The notes under the pieces are model-generated. The model made no database searches and was not told the origin of the DNA. It saw only the letters and a program-made list of their open reading frames with translations. Below are positions 8,244 through 18,760 of a stretch of 46,192 nt of DNA, piece after piece. The translations under genes were made by a program, and so were the position numbers. The stretch lies in the NCBI GenBank assembly GCA_013334335.1, contig JAAXXR010000011.1:1-46192 (forward strand), given 5' to 3'. Source of the DNA: Chlorobiaceae bacterium (GTDB lineage: Bacteria; Bacteroidota; Chlorobiia; Chlorobiales; Chlorobiaceae). Numbering within the stretch: position 1 is the stretch's first letter; each line of letters opens with the position of its first letter.

Positions 8244-8630
8244 GATGGTCGATTGTGGTTGTTAACACAGGTTTTACAACTGAGCCTCACCGGAAGCCGG
8301 CTTCGGCAAAGCGCCCCAAATCCCGGGTTCCTGAGATTCAAGTCGCTTAATTTAATGAAGTTACCATCACAATCAACATCAAAAAAACCGTGTACACCAG
8401 ACACGTACGAGACACAAACGTAGCCAGCAGCCAGTGACGAGGTTCACCGCCTTTCGGCGCTCGGTTCCCCTATGCACCTGCCCGCCACTGGGGATATCGT
8501 TGCGCTGGTTCTTGGGGACCGGGGAAAAACGGCATGAAGGGAGAGGCTTGCGGTCAGCTGCTTGCCCCCCTGTCTCCATCGTCAGTTACCAAGAAAAACG
8601 TGCCGCCTCACTCAGGATCGATATCCGCAA
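8244..8630. other. Intergenic region, no gene seen
   Basis: Between two minus-strand genes. The part next to 8244 (8330-8390) is AT-rich and probably holds the promoter of the lipoprotein gene. I see no open frame with family features and no strong hairpin. Confidence 0.4.
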
Positions 8631-9263
8631 TCACGGATATCTGACAAGTTGGACAAGCACAAGCGTAGCCGGGCCGTTGTCATTTCCCAGGGGATAGAGG
8701 CCCCAGGGGTTCAGGCCGCCATGAACGGATATTTGTGAAATCTTCCGGTATTCCGATCTGATGGGAACATCGATCACCCTGTTTGCGGGAACGTCAAAGC
8801 CGTCCTTATCCACGATCTCGGCCGGTGTATCCATGGGCATTCCGACAGGCAACAAACGGACGATGACGCGCTTGGCCCTGCCGCCCACGGTGAGCCGAAG
8901 ATGATCACCCGGGGAAAAATTGGATGGCGAGCCAAGGTTGCACCAGGCGGAGCCCCATTCCGGAGAGGCGTTGTAGCTGGTCCTGTCGTCTGGCCGGCCG
9001 AGGGTCGTGATTTTAGGCTCCACGGGTGTAACCCGTTGCGGCTCAACGCTGTTGCCTGGTAGCCTTGTTGTTCCACCGTTGCCCTGTTCGCCGGTTTTCA
9101 CCAGCTCTTTACCTTTCTGCTGTTCGCCTGTTCCAGCAGAATTCCCCAGGGGAATCCTGCCGTTCGCCAGCAGAATGTCCTGGCTTAAGGAGAATCCGAC
9201 GATCGAGCATCCTATCCGGAGGGCGATGCTGCCCATCACCAACACCTGCTTCGCTGATTTCAT
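8631..9263 (-). CDS. Hypothetical exported protein
   Basis: 210 residues from the ATG at 9263, which has AAGGAG six bases upstream; the in-frame ATG at 9287 lacks this. The N-terminus (KSAKQVLVMGSIALRIGCSIVG) is a hydrophobic signal or anchor. A low-complexity Gly/Glu/Lys/Thr stretch follows (about 42-80), then a beta-rich domain (GDHLRLTVGGRAKRVIVRLL, then RVIDVPIRSEYRKISQISVH) that ends near the C-terminus. I do not recognise the family. The nearest minus-strand neighbour upstream is another hypothetical membrane-anchored protein. Confidence 0.6.
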   Translation of the reverse strand: MKSAKQVLVMGSIALRIGCSIVGFSLSQDILLANGRIPLGNSAGTGEQQKGKELVKTGEQGNGGTTRLPGNSVEPQRVTPVEPKITTLGRPDDRTSYNASPEWGSAWCNLGSPSNFSPGDHLRLTVGGRAKRVIVRLLPVGMPMDTPAEIVDKDGFDVPANRVIDVPIRSEYRKISQISVHGGLNPWGLYPLGNDNGPATLVLVQLVRYP

Positions 9264-9356
9264 GTTGATCTCCTTTGGTTTTGACATCTGAAGAACTCCA
9301 CAATAACGATCTGGCCGACCCTGGCGCCAGACGTTCGAGGCACGTAAAGAGCTTAT

Positions 9357-9992
9357 TCAATCCGTATTTTTTTTGGCGAAGGTGTCGCGCCACCGCCTGA
9401 AATTCTCCTGCAAATAGGGCGTACTGCCCTTCCGGTTCGCGGCCTCATGCGACCAGAGTGTCAGCTGGAAACAACTCCTCCCTTTTTGGCCGGACAATCC
9501 GAGCTCCTCCCTTGAAACGGCATAAAACGAGTCATAGAGATCAAACGCAAAAAGCCGGTAGCGCTCCCGATCCGCAGAAGGGACCGTGTCGAGTCCGGAA
9601 AAGATCCATGACTGGGCCTCTGCCTGCCGGTTGAACTTGTCGGATAACAGGGTGCTGTACTGGCTCTGTTTCAGTATGAAATCATCAAGAGCCTTCCTGA
9701 ACTCTTTATGGTAACCGTCCGACGCAATGGCGCTGACGGAAAGCGTATACAGATCGAACTTGTCGAACATGCTGGCATACGATTCACGGATGACATTGAG
9801 CGCCTCGAGTTTTTTCTGCAGGACAAAAGCTTGTGTCTGGGCAAGCTCGCGGTTGTGCTCGATGACCATGTTGCCAAGAAAGGCAAACATCGCAACAAGC
9901 GCCCCGATCAACAGTTTGTCAATGATTATTTTTTTCCTTTCGAGACGGTACTGATAGTCCATCCGCTCCTTTTCCGTTGCATCGACCGCCAT
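9357..9992 (-). CDS. Hypothetical protein with one membrane anchor
   Basis: 211 residues. A charged N-terminus (MAVDATEKERMDYQYRLERK) is followed by one transmembrane helix (about 25-46, LLIGALVAMFAFLGNMVIEH). The remaining 165 residues look helical and end with NFRRWRDTFAKKN. The start is well supported by AGGAGGAG just before the ATG. I do not recognise a family. The topology suggests a single-pass protein with its larger part in the periplasm. Confidence 0.62.
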   Translation of the reverse strand: MAVDATEKERMDYQYRLERKKIIIDKLLIGALVAMFAFLGNMVIEHNRELAQTQAFVLQKKLEALNVIRESYASMFDKFDLYTLSVSAIASDGYHKEFRKALDDFILKQSQYSTLLSDKFNRQAEAQSWIFSGLDTVPSADRERYRLFAFDLYDSFYAVSREELGLSGQKGRSCFQLTLWSHEAANRKGSTPYLQENFRRWRDTFAKKNTD

Positions 9993-10395
9993 GTTCTCCT
10001 CCTCGAATCACCATTTTCGAAAAAACAAGCTTGATCGCAGAACAGGAATAGCAAACCACGTCACGGGCATCCGCCATCGATGTTCGTGGACATTGACGGA
10101 GCTGAACACCGGTTTTGAAAAGATGTACCTCGTTCAGGGGACTGCACGGACCAGGATTACCTGAGGCAAGCAGGAACGGCAGGTTCCTGAAGCAGCCTCC
10201 CTGCCGCAACAGGCAGGATGCGAATGTCTGGATACTGCGTCCCGGATCGTTGCGACAAGCCGATCAATCAACAGTGTCGCTGCCGCCGGGAATGACGTGA
10301 ATGGCGTGGTCTCTGGGGACTCACTCATGATAGGTACGAAAAGTACTTCGGATTTACAACCCGAAGCCATCAACCAACGCGGCCTTGCCTCGGGA
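9993..10395. other. Intergenic region, no gene seen
   Basis: 403 bases between two minus-strand genes. Short frames run through it on both strands, but none has a ribosome site, a family motif or a hydrophobic signal. It may include remnants of older sequence. The segment next to 9993 should hold the promoter of the single-anchor protein gene. Confidence 0.35.
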
Positions 10396-11067
10396 TCACT
10401 GAGTGCGCCACCCTTCGGCGGTCAGCACCAGCATGGCGTTCTTTTCACCACTGAGGGTTTCGTCGAGGTATTTCCGGAGGCTCGACGACCAATCGGGAGA
10501 GTCGACGAGCTTGACCTGGTAGGTCACGCTGGTAATGGTGACGCCGTTCGATTTGCCAGGTTCCGTCCAACCGACGATCTTGCCGACGCCCGGCTTGCCG
10601 CAATAAAACTGATGGATGGTGGCCGCCCCGCTCCTGAAAACTTTCGCTTTCGACAGATGGGCCGCTTTGAAGAGATAAATGTCGTTGGGGATATCGAACG
10701 GCCCCTGACCCGTGAAGTAACCCTTCATCCAGGGAATGAGGATATCGTGGCCCACCAGGTCTTCGATCAGGAGCGTCCGCTTGCGATCGTTAAAAAGCTG
10801 CCTGGGGACCTTCAGGTAGCGGTCTCCCGTCTCGAAACGCTGCTCCGTCCTTGCGAGCCGGCGCCCACCGTAACCACTGTTGAATTCGATGACCGGCATC
10901 TCCTCAAAGCCGATGAAGATGGAATCGGCAATCGCCACGTTGATTGCGTCGGTGAAGTTGCGTCTGTTGGCGTCCGTTGGCTTCGAGCATCCTGAGATGG
11001 CTGAAGCTGCCCCAAACGACAGGAGCAGAAGCAGGAGCAGACGGCTGATCGTCGACCGCATGCTCAT
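10396..11067 (-). CDS. Hypothetical lipoprotein
   Basis: About 223 residues. The N-terminus is a long leucine-rich signal (STISRLLLLLLLSFGAASA) ending in a possible lipobox ISGC. The mature part has the segments FIGFEEMPVIEFNSGYGGRR, then LIEDLVGHDILIPWMKGYF, then ITSVTYQVKLVDSPDW, and looks like a mixed alpha/beta domain. I do not know the family. The start is ambiguous: ATGs lie at 11085, 11067 and 11061 and none has a clear ribosome site; the open frame runs on to 11220 but that part is not signal-like. Confidence 0.62.
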   Translation of the reverse strand: MSMRSTISRLLLLLLLSFGAASAISGCSKPTDANRRNFTDAINVAIADSIFIGFEEMPVIEFNSGYGGRRLARTEQRFETGDRYLKVPRQLFNDRKRTLLIEDLVGHDILIPWMKGYFTGQGPFDIPNDIYLFKAAHLSKAKVFRSGAATIHQFYCGKPGVGKIVGWTEPGKSNGVTITSVTYQVKLVDSPDWSSSLRKYLDETLSGEKNAMLVLTAEGWRTQ

Positions 11068-11364
11068 CGGAGCAGATGCATCCATCGGTTTCGGTGTCTT
11101 AGGATTCGAGGAAATCGTGATCGCTACTTTACTCAGATTATACGACAATCGCCCTGAGGATACAACCAGTACCGAAACCCGCCGGGTCATCACAGGAGAT
11201 CGACACTTGAATAACCGCACGTGAAAAGAACGGGATGGCCGTGCCGAAGTACCGAAAACGGGAAAACGGGACCGATGCGGTATTGTGCCTGTTCATCAAT
11301 TATGACTATCTTCTCGGTCAGAACGACTGACTAACCTATCCACATTGAAGGAGCCTTGCCTGAA

Positions 11365-12627
11365 ATGACCGAACACGAAGTCATCGTCGAACGCCTGAAA
11401 AGCGTCCGGAACGCCAGCCGGGGTATCGTTGCCCTTGACAACGACGCCATCAACGGCATGCTCCGGGAGCTGGCCGACAGCATTCCCGGCGCTACAGCTT
11501 CGATCCTTGCGGCGAACCGGAAGGATCTCGACCGCATGGACCCCGCCGACCCGCGTTACGACCGCCTCCTCCTGAACGAGGCGCGTCTTGAGTCGATCGC
11601 CTCGGACATCAGGAATGTGGCCGACCTTCCCTCACCCCTCGAGCAGGTGCTCGAAGCGCGCACCATGCCGAATGGGCTCGATCTGCAAAAGGTGAGCGTG
11701 CCGCTCGGCGTGGTCGGCATCATCTATGAATCGCGACCGAACGTGACGTTCGACGTCTTTTCGCTCTGCCTGAAGTCCGGAAACGCAACCGTGCTCAAGG
11801 GGGGCAGCGACGCTTCGTTCTCGAACATCGCCATCGTGGAGCTGATCCGGCAGGTGCTGGCAGACTGCGAGCTCGATCCCGACGTCATCTACCTGCTGCC
11901 TGCGGAGCGCGAAGCCGCGCACATTATGCTCAACGCGGTGGGGTTCATCGACGTGATCATCCCGAGGGGGAGCCAGCAGCTGATCGATTTTGCGCGCAAG
12001 CATTCGACCGTGCCGGTGATCGAGACCGGAGCCGGCATCGTGCACACCTATTTCGACAGAAGCGGAGACCTTGAGATGGGTAAAGCGATCGTGTTCAACG
12101 CCAAGACGAGGCGTCCGAGCGTCTGCAACGCGCTCGACACGCTGATCGTACACCGCAACCGGATAGATGATCTCCCGGTGCTGGTCGAGCTGCTGGAGAC
12201 GAAAATGGTGCAGATTTTCGCTGATGAAGTTGCGTTCGACAAGCTGTCGGGACGCTATCCCGACGAGCTCCTGCAAATGGCTTCCCCTGAGCATTTCGGC
12301 ACCGAGTTCCTCTCGCTGAAGATGTCGATAAAAACTGTGGAGAGCCTCGACGAAGCGCTCGAGCATATCGCGCGCTACAGCTCGAAGCACAGCGAAGCCG
12401 TGATCGCCTCGGACAACACGGTCATCGATGCCTTCATGAAGCGCGTCGATGCTGCGGCGGTCTATGCAAACGCCTCGACGGCCTTCACCGACGGAGCGCA
12501 GTTCGGACTCGGCGCGGAGATCGGCATCAGCACACAGAAGCTGCACGCACGCGGGCCGATGGCCCTCAAGGAGCTCTGCAGTTACAAGTGGCTCGTGACG
12601 GGAAACGGACAGGTCAGGCCCGCCTGA
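11365..12627 (+). CDS. proA: Gamma-glutamyl phosphate reductase
   Basis: Reduces gamma-glutamyl phosphate to glutamate-5-semialdehyde with NADPH, the second step of proline synthesis, in the cytoplasm. The 420-residue length fits the family. Seen features: the coenzyme strand [16 protein letters not shown] (about 107-122), [27 protein letters not shown], the nucleophile region [11 protein letters not shown] with the catalytic Cys, and the C-terminal [18 protein letters not shown] prefer the ATG at 11365 with GGAG 11 bases upstream; an in-frame TTG at 11356 sits too close to that GGAG. The lolD-like gene begins one base after its stop, so the two are translationally coupled. Confidence 0.95.
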   Translation: MTEHEVIVERLKSVRNASRGIVALDNDAINGMLRELADSIPGATASILAANRKDLDRMDPADPRYDRLLLNEARLESIASDIRNVADLPSPLEQVLEARTMPNGLDLQKVSVPLGVVGIIYESRPNVTFDVFSLCLKSGNATVLKGGSDASFSNIAIVELIRQVLADCELDPDVIYLLPAEREAAHIMLNAVGFIDVIIPRGSQQLIDFARKHSTVPVIETGAGIVHTYFDRSGDLEMGKAIVFNAKTRRPSVCNALDTLIVHRNRIDDLPVLVELLETKMVQIFADEVAFDKLSGRYPDELLQMASPEHFGTEFLSLKMSIKTVESLDEALEHIARYSSKHSEAVIASDNTVIDAFMKRVDAAAVYANASTAFTDGAQFGLGAEIGISTQKLHARGPMALKELCSYKWLVTGNGQVRPA

Positions 12628-12628
12628 G

Positions 12629-13321
12629 ATGCTCGAAGCCAGAAATCTCGTCAAATCCTACGCGCTGCCGGGTCAGCCGCCCCTGCAGATCCTGAAGGGG
12701 ATCGATCTCTCGGTGGGCGCCGGGGAGATGGTAACCGTCATCGGCGCGTCCGGCAGCGGCAAGACCACCCTCCTGAATCTTCTGGGCACGCTCGATTCGC
12801 CTGACGGTGGGGAACTCTTCTTTGAAAAGAAGCTGCTCTTCAACGGCAGCAAGTGCATGATGTCCAAAAAGGAGCTGGCGCGGTTCAGGAACCGCAAGAT
12901 CGGGTTCGTGTTCCAGTTCCACCACCTGCTGTCGGACTTCACGGCACTGGAAAACGTGGCCATGGCGGAGTTCATCGGCACAGGCAAGCTCAAACCGGCA
13001 AAAGAGAAAGCCGCCGTGCTGCTTGAAACCCTCGGTATGAAGGAGCGGCTCGAGCACCTGCCATCGGAGCTCTCTGGAGGTGAACAGCAGCGTGTGGCTA
13101 TCGCACGAGCGCTCATGAACGATCCGATGCTTGTGCTGGCCGACGAACCCAGCGGCAACCTCGACAGCCGCAACAGCCGCCTCCTGTACGAACTGATGGC
13201 CTCGCTCTGCAAGCAACGGAAAACCTCGTTCATCATCGTCACCCACAACGAGGAGTTCGCCGCCACCGCCGACAGTTGCCTGCACATGCAGGACGGATTG
13301 CTGAACGCCTGCGGAAATTGA
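12629..13321 (+). CDS. lolD: LolD-like ABC transporter ATPase
   Basis: A 230-residue ABC ATPase of the MacB/LolD class, the kind that powers lipoprotein release from the inner membrane. Motifs in order: Walker A GASGSGKTT (about 45-53), the Q-loop VFQFHHLL, the signature LSGGEQQRVAIARAL, Walker B LVLADEPSGNLD and the H-loop IIVTHNEEF. The insert after the Walker A strand is normal for the class. Its permease partner (LolC/E-like) is not in the window, so the substrate rests on family similarity only. The start overlaps the end of proA almost exactly. Confidence 0.85.
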   Translation: MLEARNLVKSYALPGQPPLQILKGIDLSVGAGEMVTVIGASGSGKTTLLNLLGTLDSPDGGELFFEKKLLFNGSKCMMSKKELARFRNRKIGFVFQFHHLLSDFTALENVAMAEFIGTGKLKPAKEKAAVLLETLGMKERLEHLPSELSGGEQQRVAIARALMNDPMLVLADEPSGNLDSRNSRLLYELMASLCKQRKTSFIIVTHNEEFAATADSCLHMQDGLLNACGN

Positions 13322-13358
13322 CCACTCCGGCCTTAACCACAATCCAGACCGTTTTCAT

Positions 13359-14654
13359 ATGCATGATGTGCAAACAACTCACCACAAACTAGGTCCGATC
13401 GAACTCGCCCCCTCGATCGAGCCGGTGCACGGCTGGAGCTTTATGGTGGTGTCGCTCTTCTCGATCAGCATGATCACCTTCGTATCGATCGGGCAGGCAT
13501 ACATCCTGAACCAGCACCTTGGGATCCCGACCAGCCACCAGGGCACCATCAGCGGAGACCTGGTCTTCTGGACCGAGATCGTGACGCTGCTGCTGTTCGG
13601 GCCTGCCGGAGCACTCATGGACCGCATCGGGCGTAAACCGGTTTATGCCGTCGGGTTCCTCGTGCTGGCGCTCGCCTACCTCCTCTATCCTCTGGCCAAA
13701 AGCGTCGCGGAACTGACCGTCTACCGGATGATCTACGCGATCGGCGTGGTTGCCGTCACCAGCGGACTGGCGACCGTGATGGTGGACTACCCCGCCGAGC
13801 GGTCGAGGGGCAAGCTGATTGCCATTGTCGGCTTTCTGAGCGGTCTCGGCATCGTCCTGCTGAACCAGCTCTTCGGCAGCCTTCCCCTCCGTTTTGTCGG
13901 CCAGGGAATGAGCGGCGTTGAGGCCGGGTTCTGGACGCACGCCGCAGTTTCGGCGACCTGCATCATCATCGCCCTGGTCGTGGCCCTCGGACTCAAGGGA
14001 GGCACCCCGGTCCGCCATGAGGAGCGCCCGCCCCTTGGCGAGCTGATGCTGAGCGGCATCCGTCATGCACGCAACCCGAGGATCCTGCTCTCCTACGCAG
14101 CGGCGTTCGTTGCACGGGGCGACCAGTCGATCATCGGCACCTTCGTACCGCTCTGGGGTACGACCGCAGGCATCGCCATGGGCATGGAACCGGCCGAAGC
14201 GGTCAAGCGAGGCACCCTGATGTTCATCATTTCGCAGGCGGCCGCCCTGCTCTGGGCGCCGGTCATCGGCCCGCTGATCGACCGGTGGAACCGGGTAACG
14301 GCCCTGACGGTCAGCATGGGCCTGGCCGCTGCCGGCTACCTTTCGCTGGTGCTGATCGGCAACCCGCTTGACAGCTGGTCGGCCGTGTTCTTCGTACTGC
14401 TCGGGATCGGTCAGATCAGCGCATTTCTCGGCTCGCAGTCGCTGATCGGCCAGGAGGCTCCACGGGAGGCTCGAGGTTCGGTGATCGGGGCGTTCAACAT
14501 CAGCGGGGCGGTCGGCATCCTCCTGATCACGATGACCGGAGGACGCCTGTTCGACGGCATGAGCCCGAAGGCGCCATTCCTGATCGTCGGGGGAATCAAC
14601 CTTCTGGTGATGTTCGCGGGGATCTTCGTGCGGATGCGGGAGCTGAAAAAATGA
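13359..14654 (+). CDS. Major facilitator superfamily transporter
   Basis: 431 residues with about 12 hydrophobic segments. The signature loop between helices 2 and 3 is clear: GALMDRIGRKPVYAVG (about 86-101), and a related one, GPLIDRWNRVTALTVS, sits between helices 8 and 9. The N-terminus is long and cytoplasmic (HDVQTTHHKLGPIEL). This fits a proton-driven solute exporter or importer; the substrate cannot be told from the sequence. The gene follows lolD by 37 bases and could be co-transcribed with proA-lolD. Its stop is one base before a long palindrome. Confidence 0.85.
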   Translation: MHDVQTTHHKLGPIELAPSIEPVHGWSFMVVSLFSISMITFVSIGQAYILNQHLGIPTSHQGTISGDLVFWTEIVTLLLFGPAGALMDRIGRKPVYAVGFLVLALAYLLYPLAKSVAELTVYRMIYAIGVVAVTSGLATVMVDYPAERSRGKLIAIVGFLSGLGIVLLNQLFGSLPLRFVGQGMSGVEAGFWTHAAVSATCIIIALVVALGLKGGTPVRHEERPPLGELMLSGIRHARNPRILLSYAAAFVARGDQSIIGTFVPLWGTTAGIAMGMEPAEAVKRGTLMFIISQAAALLWAPVIGPLIDRWNRVTALTVSMGLAAAGYLSLVLIGNPLDSWSAVFFVLLGIGQISAFLGSQSLIGQEAPREARGSVIGAFNISGAVGILLITMTGGRLFDGMSPKAPFLIVGGINLLVMFAGIFVRMRELKK

Positions 14655-14655
14655 T

Positions 14656-14716
14656 CTGGGGTCAGGCCTTGCAAAGTTGCATTTCAAAAATGCAACTTTG
14701 CAAGGCCTGACCCCAG
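14656..14716. repeat. REP-like palindrome, copy 1
   Basis: A perfect 29-bp inverted repeat (14656-14684 and 14688-14716) around the loop CAA. The outer 16 bases (CTGGGGTCAGGCCTTG) are nearly the same as those of the palindrome at 39685-39754. It fills the gap between two convergent genes, 1 base after the MFS stop and 6 bases before the aminotransferase stop. Such elements resemble the REP sequences moved by IS200-like (RAYT) transposases, and a hairpin this long should also stop transcription from both sides. No transposase gene is in the window. Confidence 0.85.
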
Positions 14717-14722
14717 GGTTGA

Positions 14723-15844
14723 TCACGCGGTGAGGATGACGGAGCAGATGCGGTCGATCTCCGCTTCCTCAAGGTACGGATGCATCGGCAGCGAGAAGAT
14801 CCTTTCGCTGAACCCTTCGGAAAGCGGGAAATCCCCTCTCCGGTAACCAAGTCCTTCGTACGCCTTCTGCAGGTGCAGCGGGATGCGGTAGTAGATCACC
14901 GACGGGATACCGGCCTGCTTCAGGGCCTCCATGATCTGCTCACGCTCGGCGGTCGAGTGCGCGAGCAGCGAGTACTGCGCCCAGCTCGAGCTGTACCCCG
15001 AGGGAACTTCGGGAACCTGGAGCCGATCCTTCAGACGGGACGAGTAGGCGTCGGCAACGCGCTGGCGCTCGACGAGTTCGTCGTCGAAGATCGCGAGCTT
15101 CTCGATCAGGACGGCGGCCTGGATCGTATCGAGCCGGCCGTTGATGCCGACGCGCACGTTCTGGTACTTGTCGTCCCCGTCTCCCTGCCCATGAACCCTG
15201 ACCGAACGGAGCAGCCGGTCGAGCTCGTCGTCGTCGGTGAAGACCGCGCCCCCGTCGCCATAGCAACCGAGCGGCTTGGCCGGAAAGAATGACGTCGCGC
15301 CGACCAGACCGAAGCTTCCTGCCCGTTTGCCGCGGAAGGTGCCTCCGAAGCCCTGCGCAGCGTCCTCGAGTATCCAGAGGCCGAGTTCATCACTTACCTT
15401 TTCAAGGCGGTCGTACTCCGCAGGAAGACCGAACAGGTCGACGGGAATGATCGCCTTCGGGTTCAACCCTTTCGCTCTCGCCGCTTCGACGGCCGGGGCG
15501 ACAAGGTCCGGATCGATATTGAAGGTGCCCGGCATGACATCGACAAACACGGGGGTTGCACCGACCAGGCTGATCACCTCGGCCGTGGCCACGAAGGTGA
15601 AGGGGGTGGTCAGGACGGCATCGCCCACGCCGACACCTTTGGCCATGAGCGGCATCAGGAGTGCGTCGGTGCCGGAGGAGCAGGAGACGCAGTACTTCGT
15701 TCCGACGTAGGCGGCAAGCTGCTTTTCGAGTTCGATCACCTCGGGGCCCATGATGTACTGGCCGTGGTCCACGATGGTTTCGATGCGCTGCATGAGGCTC
15801 GTGCGAATGCGGTTCTTCTGCGTGATCAGGTCTATGAATTGCAT
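14723..15844 (-). CDS. DegT/DnrJ/EryC1/StrS-type sugar aminotransferase
   Basis: A PLP-dependent aminotransferase that puts an amino group on a nucleotide-bound keto sugar. From the ATG at 15844 it has 373 residues, the family length. Features: DLITQKNRIR at the N-terminus, GPEVIELEKQLAAYVGTKY, the SSGTDALLMPL phosphate-binding turn, DAAQGFGGTF, the PLP lysine in FFPAKPLGCYGDGGA, and the substrate loop GINGRLDTIQAAVL. The pattern is closest to WbpE/WlbC-like enzymes that make 3-amino uronic acids, but no partner genes of such a pathway are nearby. An in-frame start at 16027 would add 61 residues that do not resemble the family. The gene is divergent from mpl. Confidence 0.88.
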   Translation of the reverse strand: MQFIDLITQKNRIRTSLMQRIETIVDHGQYIMGPEVIELEKQLAAYVGTKYCVSCSSGTDALLMPLMAKGVGVGDAVLTTPFTFVATAEVISLVGATPVFVDVMPGTFNIDPDLVAPAVEAARAKGLNPKAIIPVDLFGLPAEYDRLEKVSDELGLWILEDAAQGFGGTFRGKRAGSFGLVGATSFFPAKPLGCYGDGGAVFTDDDELDRLLRSVRVHGQGDGDDKYQNVRVGINGRLDTIQAAVLIEKLAIFDDELVERQRVADAYSSRLKDRLQVPEVPSGYSSSWAQYSLLAHSTAEREQIMEALKQAGIPSVIYYRIPLHLQKAYEGLGYRRGDFPLSEGFSERIFSLPMHPYLEEAEIDRICSVILTA

Positions 15845-16042
15845 CGTTTGGTGTGCGGGAATGGTGATTGGTTGCGTCGTTGTGCGATAAAATACATATT
15901 CCGTCCCTGAATACCGCACGACCCCGGAGAGCGGGCTCCACCGCCGGGCGATTTTGCCGCTTCTGCCGATTTTGCTTACTATTAACCCAAAGCATGCCTG
16001 GCGATCCCTGACGGCGCCCTTAACCAATTTCTTCCTCCCTTC

Positions 16043-17473
16043 ATGAGCTCAATCTATTTCATCGGCATCGGCGGCACGGCAATGGCCTCCGTGGCCGTGG
16101 CGCTTTCCCACATGGGTCACGCCGTCACCGGATCGGATACGCAGCTCTATCCTCCGATGAGCACCTTCCTCGAAGAGCACAACCTCCGGTATTTCAAAGG
16201 GTTTTCCGAGGAGAACCTCGACAGCGCTTCGCCCGATATGGTCGTGGTGGGCAACGCCATCAGCCGTGGCAACGTTGAGCTTGAGTACGCGCTTGACCGG
16301 CGGATGGAGCTCGTCTCGATGCCGGAACTGGTCCGAAGGGAGCTGATCGGCAAACACACCTCGATCGTGGTGGCCGGCACGCACGGCAAGACCACGACCA
16401 CGTCGATCACCGCCTGGCTGCTGGAAACCGGCGGTCTTGAACCCGGCTTCCTCATCGGCGGCATACCGGAGAATTTCGGGGAGGGATGCCGCCCCTCCGG
16501 CATGACCGAACAGGGCTTCTTCGTGACCGAAGGCGACGAGTACGACTCGGCCTTCTTCGACAAGCGGAGCAAGTTCCTGCTCTACCGGCCGGACATCGCC
16601 ATCGTGAACAATGTCGAATTCGACCATGCCGACATCTTCAACTCCCTCGACGAGATCAAAAGGAGCTTCCGCCTGCTGGTGAACCTGGTACCGGGAAACG
16701 GCTTGCTCCTGGTCAACGGCGACGACCCGAACGCGCTCGAAGTCTCCGCCAAGGCGTTCTGCCGCGTTGAACGCTTCAGCCTCGCCGAAGATGCCGAGTG
16801 GAGCGCCGCCGGCATAGCCGCCAGCGCTGAGGGCACGACCTTCACCCTCCTCCGGAGCGGCGAAGCCCTCGGCAGGGTATTCGTGCCAATGTTCGGCAAC
16901 CACAACGTCATGAACGCGCTGGCGGCGACAGGCGCTGCCATGCATGCCGGTGTCGGGTTTGAATCGATCGTGCGCGGACTGGCGTCGTTCCGCAGGCCGA
17001 AACGACGCATGGAGCTGCTCGGGGAGTTCCCCGGAGGCATCACGCTCATGGAGGATTTCGCCCACCACCCGACGGCCATCCGGGTAACCCTCGAAGCCGT
17101 CGCCGGCATGTATCCCGGCAGGCGCATCGTGGCCTGCTTCGAGCCCCGTTCGAACACCACCAGCCGGAACATCTTCCAGAAAGAGCTGGCGGAGTGCTTC
17201 GAAGCCGCATCGGTGGTCGTATTCGGCAAGGTCAACCGTCCTGAACGCTACGCGCCCGGGGAACGGCTTGACACGGACCGGCTCTGCGCCGAACTCGCAA
17301 CCAGGGGGAAAACCGTGTATGCGTCGTCCGGCTCCGACGGGAAGTATCCGGAAGACATCGCAGAATTCCTCATGGATGTGGTTCTCCAGGGTGACGTGGT
17401 GATTGTGCTGAGCAATGGAAGTTTTGCCGACCTGAAGGGCGTCCTGGCTGAAAGATTCATAAAAAATACATGA
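16043..17473 (+). CDS. mpl: UDP-N-acetylmuramate:tripeptide ligase (murein recycling)
   Basis: 476 residues of the Mur ligase family. Mpl joins the recycled tripeptide L-Ala-gamma-D-Glu-meso-DAP to UDP-MurNAc in the cytoplasm, saving peptidoglycan fragments. Seen: the N-terminal UDP-binding motif FIGIGGTAMASVA (6-18), the ATP loop VVAGTHGKTTTTS (about 109-121), EGDEYDSAFFDKRSKF and NNVEFDHADIF, typical of Mpl rather than MurC, and EDFAHHPTAI in the C-terminal domain. The start is 198 bases from the divergent aminotransferase start. It is followed by gap on the same strand after 113 bases. Confidence 0.9.
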   Translation: MSSIYFIGIGGTAMASVAVALSHMGHAVTGSDTQLYPPMSTFLEEHNLRYFKGFSEENLDSASPDMVVVGNAISRGNVELEYALDRRMELVSMPELVRRELIGKHTSIVVAGTHGKTTTTSITAWLLETGGLEPGFLIGGIPENFGEGCRPSGMTEQGFFVTEGDEYDSAFFDKRSKFLLYRPDIAIVNNVEFDHADIFNSLDEIKRSFRLLVNLVPGNGLLLVNGDDPNALEVSAKAFCRVERFSLAEDAEWSAAGIAASAEGTTFTLLRSGEALGRVFVPMFGNHNVMNALAATGAAMHAGVGFESIVRGLASFRRPKRRMELLGEFPGGITLMEDFAHHPTAIRVTLEAVAGMYPGRRIVACFEPRSNTTSRNIFQKELAECFEAASVVVFGKVNRPERYAPGERLDTDRLCAELATRGKTVYASSGSDGKYPEDIAEFLMDVVLQGDVVIVLSNGSFADLKGVLAERFIKNT

Positions 17474-17508
17474 ACTTTTCTCTTTCTATATTATATCTTG
17501 TGACATAA

Positions 17509-18591
<1,083 letters not shown>

Positions 18592-18616
18592 GACCTGGAT
18601 CAGTCAGAAAGCTGAA

Positions 18617-18646
18617 AAAGAGGGTGCCCGCAACGGCACCCTCTTT
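18617..18646 (+). terminator. Intrinsic terminator after gap
   Basis: A 12-bp stem (AAAGAGGGTGCC with GGCACCCTCTTT), loop CGCAAC, followed by TTTCGTTT. It starts 26 bases after the gap stop codon. Confidence 0.85.
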
Positions 18647-18760
18647 CGTTTCCAGCCCGCCCCGTAACGCTTCCCCGTTGAGATTTTAGCGTTAATATTG
18701 GTATCTTTTCATTCACGATCCCAGGTTTCCCAGGTTAGGCTCAACCAATGCACGAAGCCC

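Noticed and set aside
13389-14726. 445-codon minus-strand frame opposite the MFS gene
   Set aside because: High charge and a His/Asp/Arg bias typical of antisense frames in GC-rich DNA; the plus-strand frame has clear membrane helices and MFS motifs.
16049-17068. 339-codon minus-strand frame opposite mpl
   Set aside because: Antisense of a well-recognised Mur ligase gene, without family features.
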